A stretch of 64,000 bases of DNA, from contig NC_081142.1 in the NCBI RefSeq assembly GCF_958295425.1, forward strand, positions 13,791,821-13,855,820. The letters are read 5' to 3'. The notes below the pieces were generated by a model. That model saw nothing but the letters and a program-made list of their open reading frames with translations. It ran no database searches and had not been told where the DNA came from. Below, piece after piece: positions 1 through 14,200 of the stretch. The stretch comes from Solea solea (lineage: Eukaryota; Chordata; Actinopteri; Pleuronectiformes; Soleidae). How positions within the stretch are numbered: the stretch's first letter is position 1; each line of letters starts with the position of its first letter. A program made the position numbers and the translations under genes.

Positions 1-2172
1 TCATTACTTTTTCATTGTTTGACTTGACTCATTATTCAAACCCTTTGGTTTTGTGCCATCTGCCTCAATAATGCAGAGTTTGCATAAAAACTCACACTGA
101 CCCCATTTTCCAAACAAATACGGGATTCAGATTTCCAGATCGACAAAAAGAAAAAGCAAACCAGCGACTTGCTCATGTAATGACTCTTCACACTTGTTTG
201 TGATAACTGGCTGAGATCAGATCAAATTTAAGAAGAGATATAACTATTCAACTCAACTTTAATTTAAAAAAAGTTTGTAAGATCTTGTTTTAAGGAGGGG
301 AAAGACAACACAAACTGTAATTATACATTTCATCTGAATCAATTCAAACTGAACTTCCTCTGCGGCACCTTTATCATTTTCTTTTTTGTGGCCGAATTTC
401 TGCAGCTGATGGTTTAACCCTCGGTCTGATTTACCACCACCAATGCTGGAGTGTGATGAAGGAAGATGGAGGATGGTGGGGAGTATATCAGCCACTCAGG
501 CCCTGTAGCCGTGAGGTAGCTGTGGCTACCATCGCTCTGAGCCTGCCACCATGCTCTGTTACACACCGGTTCAGCTAAATCTAGCCATAAGGAAACCCGC
601 TGCATTGCCGCATAGACGGATGTGTGCTGGCAAAATGTTAATGCCAAGGATGGTATATCGCTCTAGTGTATAGCTCGAGAGCAGAATCCTGCTTCCACAT
701 GAGCGCGAGGAGCCGTCAACGTGTTCTGTAGCATCCTCTCATTTGTCGAGAACAATAAAATAACACTTCAAAGATAAGACGTGTTGATGTGTCTTAGTCT
801 CAACCACGTATCGTAAGAACGCTGTTATTATGCTCAGATCTGTGAGAATCAGTGTGCGGCAGAGTGCATTATTCTTTTTAAAGTCTGTGTTAAGCATTAA
901 AAAAGATAATTTGAGAATGTCGAACACATGGTGTGATAAAACAAAACATCACCCTTCTTTCTAGGTTGTACCACGGTGTGAGTTAAAAAGAGACCCCGGA
1001 GTGGCGTCATCTTTGTTGGAGAGTCACGTCTCTCTCTGACTGGCGTTGTCTTCACTCAAGTGAAACAACACAACACTTGACTGGATTCATTTAAGAGTAG
1101 ATGCAGTGAGGGGCACTAACAGGGTATACAGGAAGAATAGGATGGAAAAGGGGGGTAAAATAATTAAAGAGAGAACTACACACAGTGAGCTACAATGAAG
1201 AAACTAAAATGAATAAAAGAACAGAAAAAAAAAGGGTGGTTAAAACCCAAATGTCATTAAAACGGATACCACATCGCACAATCTGACAGTACTTGGCTTT
1301 AGTCATAGCCAAGTGAACAGAGAGCGTGCATGAATTGTTCTACTGCTGCAACTAATGGCAAAATCACTGCAGTGTAAAATAGAAATTTCAGACTTGATTA
1401 ATTTATGTATTTATGGACGAGGCGTTTTTCCCTGGGATAATTTTGTTATGCATATTGTTGTACCCTCAAATTGGCCTGACTATTACGAGATGGAGAAAGC
1501 CAGGAGGAGCCGTTAGCTCACACAAAAGCCTGAAAATTACTGTGTGGAGTCTGTGACGAGGGGGGAGATCTTCTGGTGATGGAACACCGGAACAATGTCA
1601 GCACTGAAGGGTGACTACCTCTGACGATGGCCACTCTGAGTGTGGGATATAGCTGAAACAAGTCCATTTAACCTCCAAAAAAACGTTTGTTCAATGAATT
1701 CACAATTACCTGGGAATCAAAATGAGCTAAGCACTTTTCACAGATAAAAATCACAAAGTGCTGTACAATCATAAATAAAATACCACAGGGAGGAACAATA
1801 GGAGCACATACTACGCACAGTAATCATACACAAATTAAAATCGATAAATAATTTGGACTTTATTCTATATGGCTTAATATGACGTGTTGCCTCACAATAT
1901 TATTATGAAATCAAGCCTGAGAAGGGAAGCTCTTCCCTGCATTTTCCATGATCTAGTCCAGTCTAATCCATACAGCTGAGATATTGAATTTCTGTTTTAG
2001 ATTGGTCTTCACTGTCTCGTCCCATCTGGTGTAGTGCATCGCTGTTCAGTACAAAATCGTAATTACTCAAATTAACTTGGTAATTACAGGGATTTCCCAA
2101 ATGACCCATGAAAAGCGGAGTTGCACTCAGGGGTCGCGGAGGGGCAGACTGTGAGGTTTGGGGGAGCCTTAC
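1..2172. other. intron of ptprs after the first D1 exon (3' part outside)
   Basis: This is non-coding and lies 3' of the SIDPGQQF exon in the gene's direction. I looked for the next D1 exon (GSDYINANY..., NAYIATQG) on the minus strand and did not find it. The sequence is AT-rich with short A runs and no recognisable repeat family or RNA gene. Confidence 0.75.
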
Positions 2173-2296
2173 CATCGATGGGAGCCAAGATGACACGGGA
2201 GTGGTCGTAGGCGATGACGTTGGCGTAACGATTTTTGGGCTTGTTCACCTCCAGGTTGGAGTGCTCCCAGGTGAACTGCTGGCCAGGATCGATGGA
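2173..2296 (-). CDS. ptprs: ptprs exon: start of phosphatase domain D1
   Basis: 124 nt, phase 0 to phase 1, the most 3' exon in the window. It reads [20 protein letters not shown], then [20 protein letters not shown] and D, with a split glycine. KNRYANV.YDHSRV is the phosphotyrosine-recognition loop of classical PTPs, with the tyrosine (NRYANV) that sets pocket depth. The catalytic HCSAGVGRTG motif is encoded further 3', outside the window. The acceptor is tgcccccatcag and the donor GTAAGG. Confidence 0.97.
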
Positions 2297-5200
2297 CTGA
2301 TGGGGGCAGAGACAGACGGAACATGCACACATAAAGACGAAAATCAGAAGAGCTGTGAGAGGAGCTGGGCAATAACAATACAAACTGAATGTTATCATAG
2401 GAAAAAGAAAGGGGTGGGGGGGGGAGTGGGGGTGGCAAGGGAGATTGAGTGGGTGATTTTCCCCGGAAGGAAAAACACCATGAAAAAACATCATGAAAAT
2501 CTGGTTGCTGATTCTCAGCTGCACATAGTCCTTGATCAAGATCATTATTGTAGTGGGTCCATAATGACAAATAACAATAATGATGAAGGAGGCGGCAGCT
2601 CTTTCCCTTGAGGGTGGGGAGTGGAGCGAGGCCTGACACAAGACAAATTCAGCGGCCTCTTTATAATACAAGACTTCCAGATAAGTATTCTGTTCCCTTA
2701 TCGAGATAATTAAATATTCCATTACGATTTGTTGTTTGCTCAGAAATGTCAGGCACACTGCTGGTGTGGGGGGACAGAGGCTTGAAGAATACGTGTAGGG
2801 TGTGGGGCTTTAAACAGAGACAGAAGTCCCGACTGGAAATATGATCTAACAACATTGCGTGTAATTGTTGCAGCCATCAGGGCTTCACATCGGTGTTCTT
2901 TCTTTATTTCCACCCCCTCTTTACTATTCCTCCCTTTGTCCCCATTTTTCTTATCTGCATCTTTCCATCTTCAAAGTCTTGCACGTTTTTTTTCATCCAC
3001 ATTTCTTTTTCCTCTCAATAGCACTCTCCATCTCCCATCTTCCCTCTGATGTTTACAGTTCCTCTCCATCATCCACCGACTATCTTACCATTCTTTCTAG
3101 ATTACCTTAAGGCTAAGAATGTGTGTGCATATAAAGATTGGGGTCATTTCCCAGAAATAACCCTTATTTCAAAAATCAAAAACCTGCCTGAATAATAATA
3201 ATTTAAACTCTTTCTGCACCAACTTCTCCTCCCGCTGTGATCCACAATGACATGTTTGAAGATGAATGACAGCTCCTGTCATGAGGACTGGGTTTTCTGG
3301 ACATGGCTGCTAACTGCCTGACAACAGAAAGGCTCCCCGGCTTCACCATCGTCAGGTACAACTCCAACTGCTCTTCTATAGCCGTTTGTATGTCAGATTA
3401 TCTCCTCTTCATTTTCTCTCTCCAGCTGTGATGCTCTGTGCTCTCTCCTCTCACTGAATCCTCATCATTAACCAAGGCTCCCCACCATCATCTCTCTCCT
3501 CCTTGCCCCCTTTTTTCCTTCCATTTTTCCTCCTCTGTCTCACATCCCGCCTGGCTAAAAACTAATCAGTCAAAGCCCCGTAGAGCTGTGCTTGGCAAGG
3601 TGGGGTCTCCGGATGAGCAGCCATTCATCAAGAAAATAACAAAAATTAAAATTACACTTCTCCCATTTAATTTGGTCATTTATTTTTCCCCGTGGCGTGG
3701 TTTTGTGAAGGTGGCGAGGGGGACACGGACAGAAAAAAAAGTGGGAGAAAAGATGAGCGGGCAGTTTAATGCTCTCTCAAAGCCAAGTAATTAGAAGTTG
3801 TAGTTGTAGCAAAGCATCAACTCTGGTGTCATGGCTCTTGCCTCTCTTTCCCCCCCGCACTAAATTGAACAAGCTTGTCCATTTGGTACACAGCCCGGAT
3901 GTGGATTTATGAATAATAGATACCCAAGAAATACTGGATCGCTATGAGAAGTCATTATCCACCAACATCCACCAGCAGGCATGATGACGGCAATCTTTGC
4001 TGGTGTACTCGCTTCCCTACCTTAGCCTGACGCGCAGTGAGGCGACAGGCACAGTGATTTAGGGATGGCGAGGAAGGGATATTGCTTGTATGCAAACGAG
4101 AGCTGATTCAGCGCTCCTGATTTCTAATCAACTCCGGTGTCATTTATAACCACTGCAGTCTCAGAGCTCAGACAGCTCAGTTACTCCTTCTACACACGCA
4201 CACACACGAGCGCACGCACACACACACACACACGCGCTGATGTAATACGTTGAAGCCTGACTGCCAGTGAGCTATTCCCCAAAAAGACATTAGTGGAGTT
4301 GTGCTTCAAAACAACAGACTATATCTCAATTGTTGAACAAAGTTCTGCATTGTAATACTTATTTATCCCCTGCTGAGCCATTTATTGTATTTTGGGAAGT
4401 AAATATTTTTTTAAAAAAAAAAGCCTTCCGATCTGTAATTTCAATTTAGCTGTGCTTATGTTCTGGGTAGAAAAAATGATCTACCATCTACTGTATGTTC
4501 CCTAATCTGAGGAAGTTGCATTTGGGAGTTTTAACACACTCACTGTGATTCACTGTTAATTGTATAGCCTCCCATTGTTGATTTGTCATAATTGCAAAAG
4601 CACCAGCAGCTAACGGCATTGTCAAAGAGCAAGACAGACAAACAGCAATTTTCCTGGAGGAAAGAAGGGACTCTCACGTCCCCTTACAATGAAAACACAA
4701 TCAGACATAAATCGATATGCTGAAGAAACTTTGAGCTTTGAACCTTTGGCCAACTCACCTCATATTCCTGCGAGAGCTTGAGGTTGTCATTTGCTTTTAG
4801 AAGCTCTGTGTGTTCAGCCAGCTCTGAGATAGGAATGGGCGGGTGATTCATCATGCCTGTTTGCAAAAGACGGAGAGAAATGTTCATAAGAGAGGAAAAA
4901 GAGAAAAAAGAAAAACAGAGCTCAAAATTGAAACTTAAATGGCACAAAACATTTTGTGTGTGAGGGAAATCTTGCTTACACAACAATGGGAGGAGGGTTT
5001 TAGTGGTGAGGAAGCTTTGTGCAGAAAATGGTGAAAATCACAAAGAGCAAAATGTATTGACTGGTGAAGTTTTGGGCACTTCACTGGACCAGGTCAGAGC
5101 TCACACAGGGCTAAGTTTTGTCAAGTTTACACCTACAGACCAAACTGTATTACGTCCCACAGTTGTCAGGATGCTGACAGATACAGACGGTGGACCACTC

Positions 5201-8200
5201 GGACCACGAGAGAGGAAAGAGCAATTAATGGCTCAAACATTCAGAGGAGAGAATTATTTTTGAGTGAGTTAAATATGACAAAAGATGACAAATGTAAGGT
5301 TTTTATCGGTGACATAATAGACAAGAAACATGGCCCTTTTTTTATACTATCTGAATCAATGGAATGGTTATGTCATCAAAAGCAATGTTTTCATAACACA
5401 GCTGTTATAAACTTTTCCAATGGAAATAAGTATCTAGGGATAATGCAACATGAAGCAGATCTTCTCAAATTTGACTTAAAGGAATACTTCACCGATTTAC
5501 ATGAAAAATTAGCTTCCCAACCGCAGTTTCCTCTGAGTCGAGAAATATCTTGATTATTTTTTTTGTTACGTGAATGTAAACAGTGTCCGCCATCTTTGCT
5601 AACGGTTAGGCTAACAGGACCAAGTGTCATTGTTGGGCACGTAACAAAGAAAAAAGAACGAAAATATTTCTCGACTCAGGGAAAACTGAGGTTGAGAAGC
5701 ACAATTCTTCAAGAATACCGCCAGTAATACGAAGCTAAAGCGAAGTGCAAATCAGTGAAGTATTCCTTTAATCTGCTCCAACCCAGGTGTGCTTCCACCA
5801 TACCTTTCATCTTAAATGCTCGTGTTGGGCTGTGTTATAACTAAGCAAAGTTACCAACTTTGACTGTTGCCTCAAAAAAGAAAAAAAGAAAAACAATAAA
5901 CACTCCGACTTAAACAGAGCCCTGACCTGGGGGATCATGTGAAGGGAGGTGGGAGGGGGATAAGGAGGTTTAGGAGTGTGAGTGATGCCGAGTGACACAG
6001 TAAGCTGCTCCATTCCAGCCAGCCGGTGCAAAGCACGCAATCTGCCATTTCTACGCTTTCTCTTTATTCTGTCAAAACCAGTACACGTCGACTCTTGAAA
6101 CAAACACTTCTTACCAAAAAAATAATCACAAAAAAGCATTCTCAGTTGCATGTTCTCCTCCCAAATCCTTTTGCCATTTTATGTGAAAAGCATTCCCAGA
6201 AAGAAGTAGCTTTTCAGTTGGGAGAAAATCGTGTGACTCTATTTTTTATTTCGTTTTAGCTACAAAATTATCAGCCCTCCTGTGCACACTGTTTACTGAA
6301 TTAATACTTTCATGTTTTTTTTTTTAAGCCTAAGTTGATTTTTTTTTGTAAATTCAATATCACGATAGACCAAAATCTTGCAAGGGAACAGTTAGTATTT
6401 CAACAAAAAGGTTTATTTCACGTTGAATTAATAAAGCATGCGTATTGCAGTGGCAAGTTGCAGGTTATTAATCACTTCCAGTACGGGGGGAAATTCATCA
6501 TGAAAAACGGACGAAATATTGAAAAGTCAATTTGGTTGCCAGTTTACTCGCCTTCAAATTGGAAGGGAAAAGGTATCTGAAGCTGCAAGCGAAATAAGTA
6601 AATGTGTATGCAAATGAAGGACTCTAACTTAAGAGAGTAAGAGCGGGACATCAAAGAACGCTTGTGAGTGCAAGCATGTGTGTATGTTTAGGAGTGTGTG
6701 TGTGTGAAATACAAATGTACTCAAACTCTATCAGTTCCCTGCAGTTTATGTTAACTGACCACGCTCCAGAGTGCATATTTAAAAAAACCCTGCTACGGTT
6801 AGAGAGACATATCAGGTGTTTACATATACATCCAAATAAATCATGATGCATGATGGGCTGAAGGTCATTCAAACCAATATTTTGCAGAATGATTTAGGAA
6901 AACTTGGATGAAAAGAATTTGAATACTTAAAATAGTAAACCATTGAATGCTATCTCACTTTAGCCTCTGTAAGCATGTGCCATGTAAGCTATAGCTGTTG
7001 TGTTATTTATACAAATGTCAGATTTAAGGCCGACTTGTAGAAAACACTGATTTGATGAATCTAGTAAAAGCACTGAAGGACAAATTGTTGTTCGCCCCCC
7101 CCCCCCCCCCCCCCCCCCCCGTTGCTAAGCTCACATTTCGACCTAATGCCCCTCACATAAAAATTCTTCCTTTCTTTTTTTCCACCGCAATCAACATTGT
7201 GATCAATGAACACAGAAAAACAAACTCGCCTCTAATTACACATTTCCAATTGCCCAATTCCTGGCTGATGCGTGTGAGAAACATAACGATTCTTTCAGAT
7301 AAGTCAAACCAGTCTCTCTTCAAACGCTGATTTATTGCGCCGTGTATTTCCATATAAAAGGGAAGATGTTCGTCTCCGGGCAGGCAAAGAAAGTAAAGGG
7401 GGGAAATGGGGTAGGTGAAATCCAGAAAGTTTGCTTTTTCTCTCTTCTGATCGTTTTGAAGGGAGCAGCGTTGGGGGGGGGGGGGGGGGGGGGGTGATTT
7501 AATGTTGAGCCGTTGTTTGCCACAGATTTAATTAATTCTGCTTGTTACTGCTGAGCATGGAGAAGAACCACTTCAGATCAGAATGGAAATGGAGCAGTGG
7601 TGGGAACGGAGGAGAAGACAGGGGAGGGGAGAACAACAACAAGGAGGTGAGGATGGGAACGGAGAGAAATGGGGCTAACCGACATTGTTCCGCTGTAAAA
7701 AAAAGGAAACACCTCTCAACCATCCCTACATCAGCAGAAGTGATCAAACAGGTTATTTATGCGTGGTGGATTAATGCATAGCCAACAGCCCAAGTGAATA
7801 TCGTGACTGACATCCAATTAAAAGAAAAAAGGAAACCAACATCAAATTAATTAGAGCGAAATTTTGCTGCATCATGTGAAAAAACAAACAAATGCAAATT
7901 ATGTAATTGTAAATGGAGGCAAGCGGTGCTGGGAAGAAGAACAAAAAAATAAAGAGAGCTGGTACGCAAATGCTAAAAGCATAGAGACTAACTTTCATAG
8001 TCAAAATCTGCTTCACTCTGAGGACTGCTTAGACCAGAATCTGTAAAGAACAGCAAACAAAAAAAGGAAATGGATTCAAGAGGCTTTGATGCGACAGAGA
8101 AGGTCCTGTGTGAAGGAAAAATAGATGAATAAATAAGTAAATAAAAAAAACTTGCAAATCATAAAGGACCAAAAAAAACACAAAACAAAACAGGAACAAC

Positions 8201-11200
8201 ACATACCTCCACCAAGGACAAACAATCCTATACATGTCTGTGTAGCCTTTACAACAGAAAAGAAGTCGTCTGATAATCTGCACTATTTTAAACATTCAAA
8301 TCCAAACATAATAGTAGCAATTAAAAACTGTTCTGTTTGAGTGTCCTGCCCAAAACAAGCAAACAAATAAATGTATATATTCATCATACAATCACAGTCT
8401 CCCATGGATCAGACTGATGTGTGTCACTTCTTTCTACCAAAACCATCAACAGCCGAAAGTTACAGTTCCACGAGGATAAAACCAGAGCGTAATACACAGT
8501 GTAGCCAACTCACAAAATGCAGAATAAATTCAAGAAACTCAAGAAGAGGGGCACAAGCCAGTAAACACAGCTGTGCACTGACGTTAATTGTTGTTTTTTA
8601 AAACAAGAAGAAAAGAAAAATAACCAGCATTTAAGCCACTCTCTGTTGTCATGCATGCTATAGTTTTAAAACTTTGCATTTTTCCCCCGTTCCATTTCTG
8701 TTGTTGTAGAGGAGAGGGAATTGTGTCTCGCTCCACCCTGTCGGTGTTAACCCCAACACGATGGTGCCAAAAAAGTGGAATGGTATGGATCAATTATGTT
8801 TGCACCCTTCACAACTGTTGACAATCAAAAAAAAGAAAAAGAAAAGAAGAGACCAAACTGAAACAAGTTGCTGTACCAAACGGCTTGGTAAAACTGTGGC
8901 TATAGAGATCAGGGTAAAAAAAAAAAAAAAAATGGATTTGCTTTCTTTAAGCTTGCATGAACACCCACTTTGAAGGCTCCGTTTGAAGAGAAAGAGAAAT
9001 GAAAAACCAGCTTATGTTTCCCAGTGAAAACCGACAAGGAACGAATGAATGAATTCTTTGTGACATGCGGCTGAGGCATTGGGAGTGAGAGGTGTGGAAA
9101 AAAAACGCATCCACATTCCTGGCTGACAGCTGCGGAGACGGAGTTGATGGGAGTCAGAGGTCTGAGTGCCGCGGCGATGGCTCAGCGTCTTATCAGCGAC
9201 AGAAGAGAAAGTCCTCTGAGGCTGCGGCCAGGCGATGTCATGTCCAGGTAGATTCAGGTCTCCTTAACAGTTCATGCAGAAATGAGCCGTCTGTGGCAGC
9301 TTTTAACTGGACATGGTGCAAAGAAAAGCACTTTGATGGGACGCTTGCGAAGGCCCCCTCAAGCGAAGGGACATAAATTGTGCTTCCTTTATAATATAAA
9401 GAAAAAGCAAGACAAGCCTGCTGATTGAGGATCTACTGTATGTCATCATGAGGACATTTCACGGCTTTTGCTGTTGTTTTACAGATGTCTCTATGAGAGG
9501 ACATCAGGCCAGAGGCACCAAATAAGTGATGAGAGATGAAGACATCGCGCACCCCCGCCCCCTTCCCCCGCCCCTCTCCCTAATTGATTCATGACAATGA
9601 CTAATTAAACCTAGCGGGGGGTGCTCTGATCCACTGTTTCCAAATGTCATTCATCTCAGCAGGTGGGACGTGCGAGCATGTCGGATTGCGCGTCTACGGG
9701 CGCGGGTGTGCTGCGTGTTTTGATAGACCCTGTTCCCGAGGAGGAAGGCACAGTTGTTACAGTCGCTGTTGTCACCTGGAAAAACAAGGAGGCCGCCGAC
9801 GCGAGTGGCTGGTGTCCGTGGGTTTGTGCAAGTGTGCGGACACAACGTGTGAGGGACAATTCTCACAGAATTACGGAGGTGTAAGTGCCATATGTAACAC
9901 TGCGCTGGTGAGGCAAAGACGGAGACATCATTTATAAATAACATGTTTGAAACGGAGAACCCGGTGAAACTCCGCTCACCCGTGTTTTTTGCTAATGATA
10001 TAAATTCATATTGCTTGGCACAGCAGGAAATATCAAACTAATGATGATACTGTGAAGAGAGAGTCAACTGTAGCGCTGTTTATCTCTTTCATGATGACCA
10101 GTGATAGTTCCCCAACTTTTTAACTGTGATATAAGAGAATTAGTAAGAAAACACACTTACTAAGAAAATTAGTAAGTGTGATAAAGATAAAGGGAACAGA
10201 GTGAATAAAAAAACTGAGAGAAAAAGAGCCCTTTTGGCGGCGACGAGGGGTGATAGACAGTAGATATCCACTGAGTCATGCAGCTTCATTACTTTGGCCC
10301 CATTTGCCAGTTTAACCCCAGGCACCAATGAAGAAAATGACAAAACGAACCACTCTGACTCGCTGACACATGCACACACGTGTCCATTATATTCATTTTT
10401 TTTTTCTTTTTCATATTCAAATTTATTAGCGACCCAAAAAATCACCCCGGACCTCCCTGGAACACGGCAATCTGAAATTATTAGCCATATTAGCCAGTCA
10501 AAAACGCATTTTCTGTTGCCCGGCAATAGGGGTCACTGAGCATACGTTGCCAATATGCTCTGTTAGATTGCATATGCCTGGGAGTATGCTCATATGAACA
10601 ATGGCTGCTATTAGCTAATGGGGATTTTCTCAAATGCTCACCGGTCCACTTAATTGGGCTAAAATGTCCATTCAAATTAAATTCCCCCGGCGTGGAGATA
10701 AGAGAATCGCTTAGCTCAGTGAACAACAGCATTGCTGTCAACAGGAATCCTTGTCATATACATATATATATATATACATATAAATAAATAAATAAAAGAT
10801 GCCAATTTGTATTGGTAAATGTAAAAGAGGGCAAGAGATTGTAACATGAGCTTTTATTATTAAAGGGGGGGGACAGTTGGAAGCATAGTGGAAAGCTCTG
10901 GACGTCAGAGAGATGAATTGCGAGAATGGCCATTATAACCTTGTCATTACAGAGCCACTGATGGGGCTCTGAATGCCATGGAAGATAAAGAAGAGGACAG
11001 TAAATTGAACTTCCGCATTTCTGTATCCACTTTCATCCTCTCTCTCTCTCTGTCTCTCTCTCTCTGATGTAGAGAAGACAGTTCTTTGCGAGATACAGAC
11101 TCAAGGCAAGCATACCCGTGCTCCCAAAGAAGCTGAAGATAAATGCTCCATTTTGAAATGTGAGCCCTTTTGACAGAGCCAAAACAGGTCTTGGATGACA

Positions 11201-14200
11201 GATGGATGCCTGAGAGACAACCAGGTATGAAAACAGAAAGGTGGGAAACAAAAGGGAAGAAAAAAAAAAAGAGAAGAGCATACTGAAGCGAGGGTGGAGG
11301 TGTTTATTCCTCCTTGGGAGAATGAACTTGAATGTGACACATTACTTCTTGCACTCACATGGCCACAGTTCCACACACGTTTACTCTCACATTCCATTTC
11401 TGCAGGTGACAGTAGTGCACAATTATTTCAAAATTATTTTTAAACCGAGAAGTAGAGATATGTGCAGAAACATTGGGGGGAAAATAACAAGCGGAGCTCC
11501 CGCGTTTGTTGAATTTTGGCTGACAACGAAAATGAAAAACACCACGAGAGAAAATATAATGTGTGGCCACTCAATGAGAAAAGGACCGAGACAGGGAACA
11601 CAGTTTCCAACTCTATTACACAGCAAACGCCTGTGATTACCGTCCGTAACGTTGCTATTTTCTATGAACAAAACGAGACTGCACCACGGACTGGAAAGGG
11701 TTAAATGAAGCAAAATCCTGAGCATGCATCTGCACAGGATCAGTATGTAGCATCACGGACATGGGCACAAGATGACATCTGCGTCATAAGTTTATCATAG
11801 CAGACCTCAGCGCAGTCGTCATTTGTTAAGTATGAATCGGCGGAAGAGAACAATGCCATTTAAACTAGGCTGTCAAATAACCATATATAGTACAAATAAA
11901 AAACGTTCCAAGGTTAAGCGAAAACATTCTTTTAAAAAAAAAAAGGTTTTAAACCAGGCACTTAATTAAAACAAAGACAATAACTTGGATTCATTATTCA
12001 AATTAAAGCACACCCAAGATCACCAACTGTAGATGTCATAATAACTTAAATCACAGGAGACTGGATAACAGAAAGGCAGCCGAGTGATAATAGATTTGAA
12101 AAAGGAGGAAGATGCCAGACATGGTTTAGATGGAGAAGCCTTAGAGAATGAGTGTAGGATCAAATGTGCTCTGTTGTTAACACCAGGCTTTAGTTTGGAT
12201 GAACACCAGAACAAAAGTAAGACAAAAGTGGAAGCAGGTAAAAATCCTGGAGAACTTTAAAAAAGGATTTGTTTTCTGAAATAAAAGCAGTATATGTAAC
12301 AGCATACTTTTTATTAATATAATAATTTGTTGAAGGTGAAATGTATCATAAAATGTATAAATAATAAGACGATCTTGTGCTCCCTGTGTATGTGTTGTGT
12401 GTCGTTTCCGTACCTGGAGTTTGGAAATTGATGCGCCTCATCTCCACGGGGTCTGTAGGGTGGTGGGGCGTGATGTCTGCGTTGTTCAGCATACACTTTG
12501 TGCGTGGCTCGGACTCTTTCCTTTTGCGGCTGCAGAGCAACACAGACGCAGAGTAGAGAAGATAGGAAGATGTACAACAAGACAAAACAAAACTACAGAT
12601 TAATGTTTCTGTGAACTCTCAGTGCCCACTTCCCCTAATGACATTTCCTCAACTCAGCTCCAACTGACTGGCAACTCCAAACCGAGAATATGCATCAAGT
12701 ACACAGATCTCCCCATTCACCCCCATACTAATTAGAGGCATCGGTTTTGCTGTGGCTGGCTATTTTGCTTTCCCCCTACAAAATGCAATAAAGTACGACT
12801 GAGCCTTACCTGTCAGGTTTGCTGTTTCCAGAGAAAGCAATAGGAGTCAAATAAATATATAAAGATGGTGAAAACACAACACACAAGGAGAGGAGGAGAG
12901 GAGGAGAGGGGGAGGCAAGAAGAGAGATCAATCAATAGAGAGCAGAATAAATTCACAGGGGTCGCTGCTGGGCGAGATGAAGCCGATCAGCATTTGGAGA
13001 GGATGTGTGCAAATGTATCGTTGCATATTCGATGAAATGTGCGTGTTAGCGCGTCTGTGAGCCTGTGCCGGTTAGTCTGTGTGTGTCTGTGTGTGTGTGT
13101 TGTTATGTGTGTGAGCTTATGTGTGTTCACAAAGGCCACGATATGGGTGGGGGGGGGGGACAGGGAAAGTCAGGGCCAAGGGCAGACTGGGGAAACACTA
13201 TTCACCAGGGTAAGATGGAGAGGGAGCTGGGAGAATAAAGTGGACAGAAAGAGAAGAGAGAAAAAAAGAGAGATCCAAGGAGAGATGTTACTCTCCCTAA
13301 CCACCAAGACGAGAGGTCAGGCAAGGTAGGGATCATCTGACAGTACCAGGCTACACTTTATGTTGCCTCCACCAGCCCTGCCCTGCTTCTTAGATAATAC
13401 AGGGATCTTCCCAGGAACGTGGGGGAACCTTTTACACCCGAGTTCAGTTGGGACGTACAGTCACTGTGTTTAATTTTTATTTATTTGTACTATTTGTGCT
13501 GCTATCTTGAGCAGGACTCCCTGGAAGAAGAGATCTTGTATCTCGGTGAGACCTCCCTGGCTAAACTACAAGTAATTGCAGAACAGGGGGAAATATTGAT
13601 TATAATATGTGATTAGAATAGAATTTATGATATTATTTATTTATTTATGGTGACCCCTAATTGCAAAATTACTAATAGCATTTATTTCAAATGAATAATG
13701 GTTATAATGAACACTAAGGCATAAGAAAAGCAGTAGTAAAAAAGCCTTTAGTCTTCTTTTCATATACAGTATGCGACATCTCTACATTGACTGCTAGCAA
13801 TGGTTACCGAGTTCCATCTCAACGAATCTCATCCTCTCTCCTTTTTCCAACCCTCTCACTTCCCACAGCCAAAAAGTCTTTCATGGTTACATGCAGCAAT
13901 GTTGCTGGGTGTTTGAATATTACGATGCTTTCTCCAGCATGCAATAAGTTCAACCTCAAATGACAAAAAAAAAAAAACATGACAACAGAGAAAAATACTA
14001 GCATTTCACCCTACTTCACTAAAAGCACAGCTCACTGTTATTTAGCTTGTGTTAGCTTAAGAGTTCACCGCCTTGCACAGGGCGGAAAGATTGGATTGAA
14101 TCAGTTTAAAATGCAATAAAAAAAAAAACTCAAATCTAAATAGGCTGCACGGTGGATTATATAAATGTCTTGTTTGATTTGTTATTTTACTTATTCTTTC

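Larger units (their letters stand above)
4857..12413. other. intron of ptprs, 7.6 kb
   Basis: The longest intron in the window. It contains a fold-back element (5476-5771), a C26 run (7095-7120), a G22 run (7473-7494), a perfect 12-bp hairpin (10152-10180), an AT microsatellite near 10756 and a complex stretch at 10540-10740 that looks enhancer-like. No exon is seen. Confidence 0.85.

Noticed and set aside
1..2172. Remaining D1 exons or the catalytic HCSAGVGRTG motif
   Set aside because: Neither the motif nor flanking D1 sequence is present on the minus strand, so these exons lie outside the window.
2108..2611. A 167-residue plus-strand open frame
   Set aside because: It is the antisense shadow of the D1 exon plus G-rich intron, with no recognisable domain.
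2084..2758. A 224-residue open frame spanning the D1 exon
   Set aside because: Only 2173-2296 is coding. The rest reads through a pyrimidine-rich acceptor region and intron, and clean splice sites bound the real exon.
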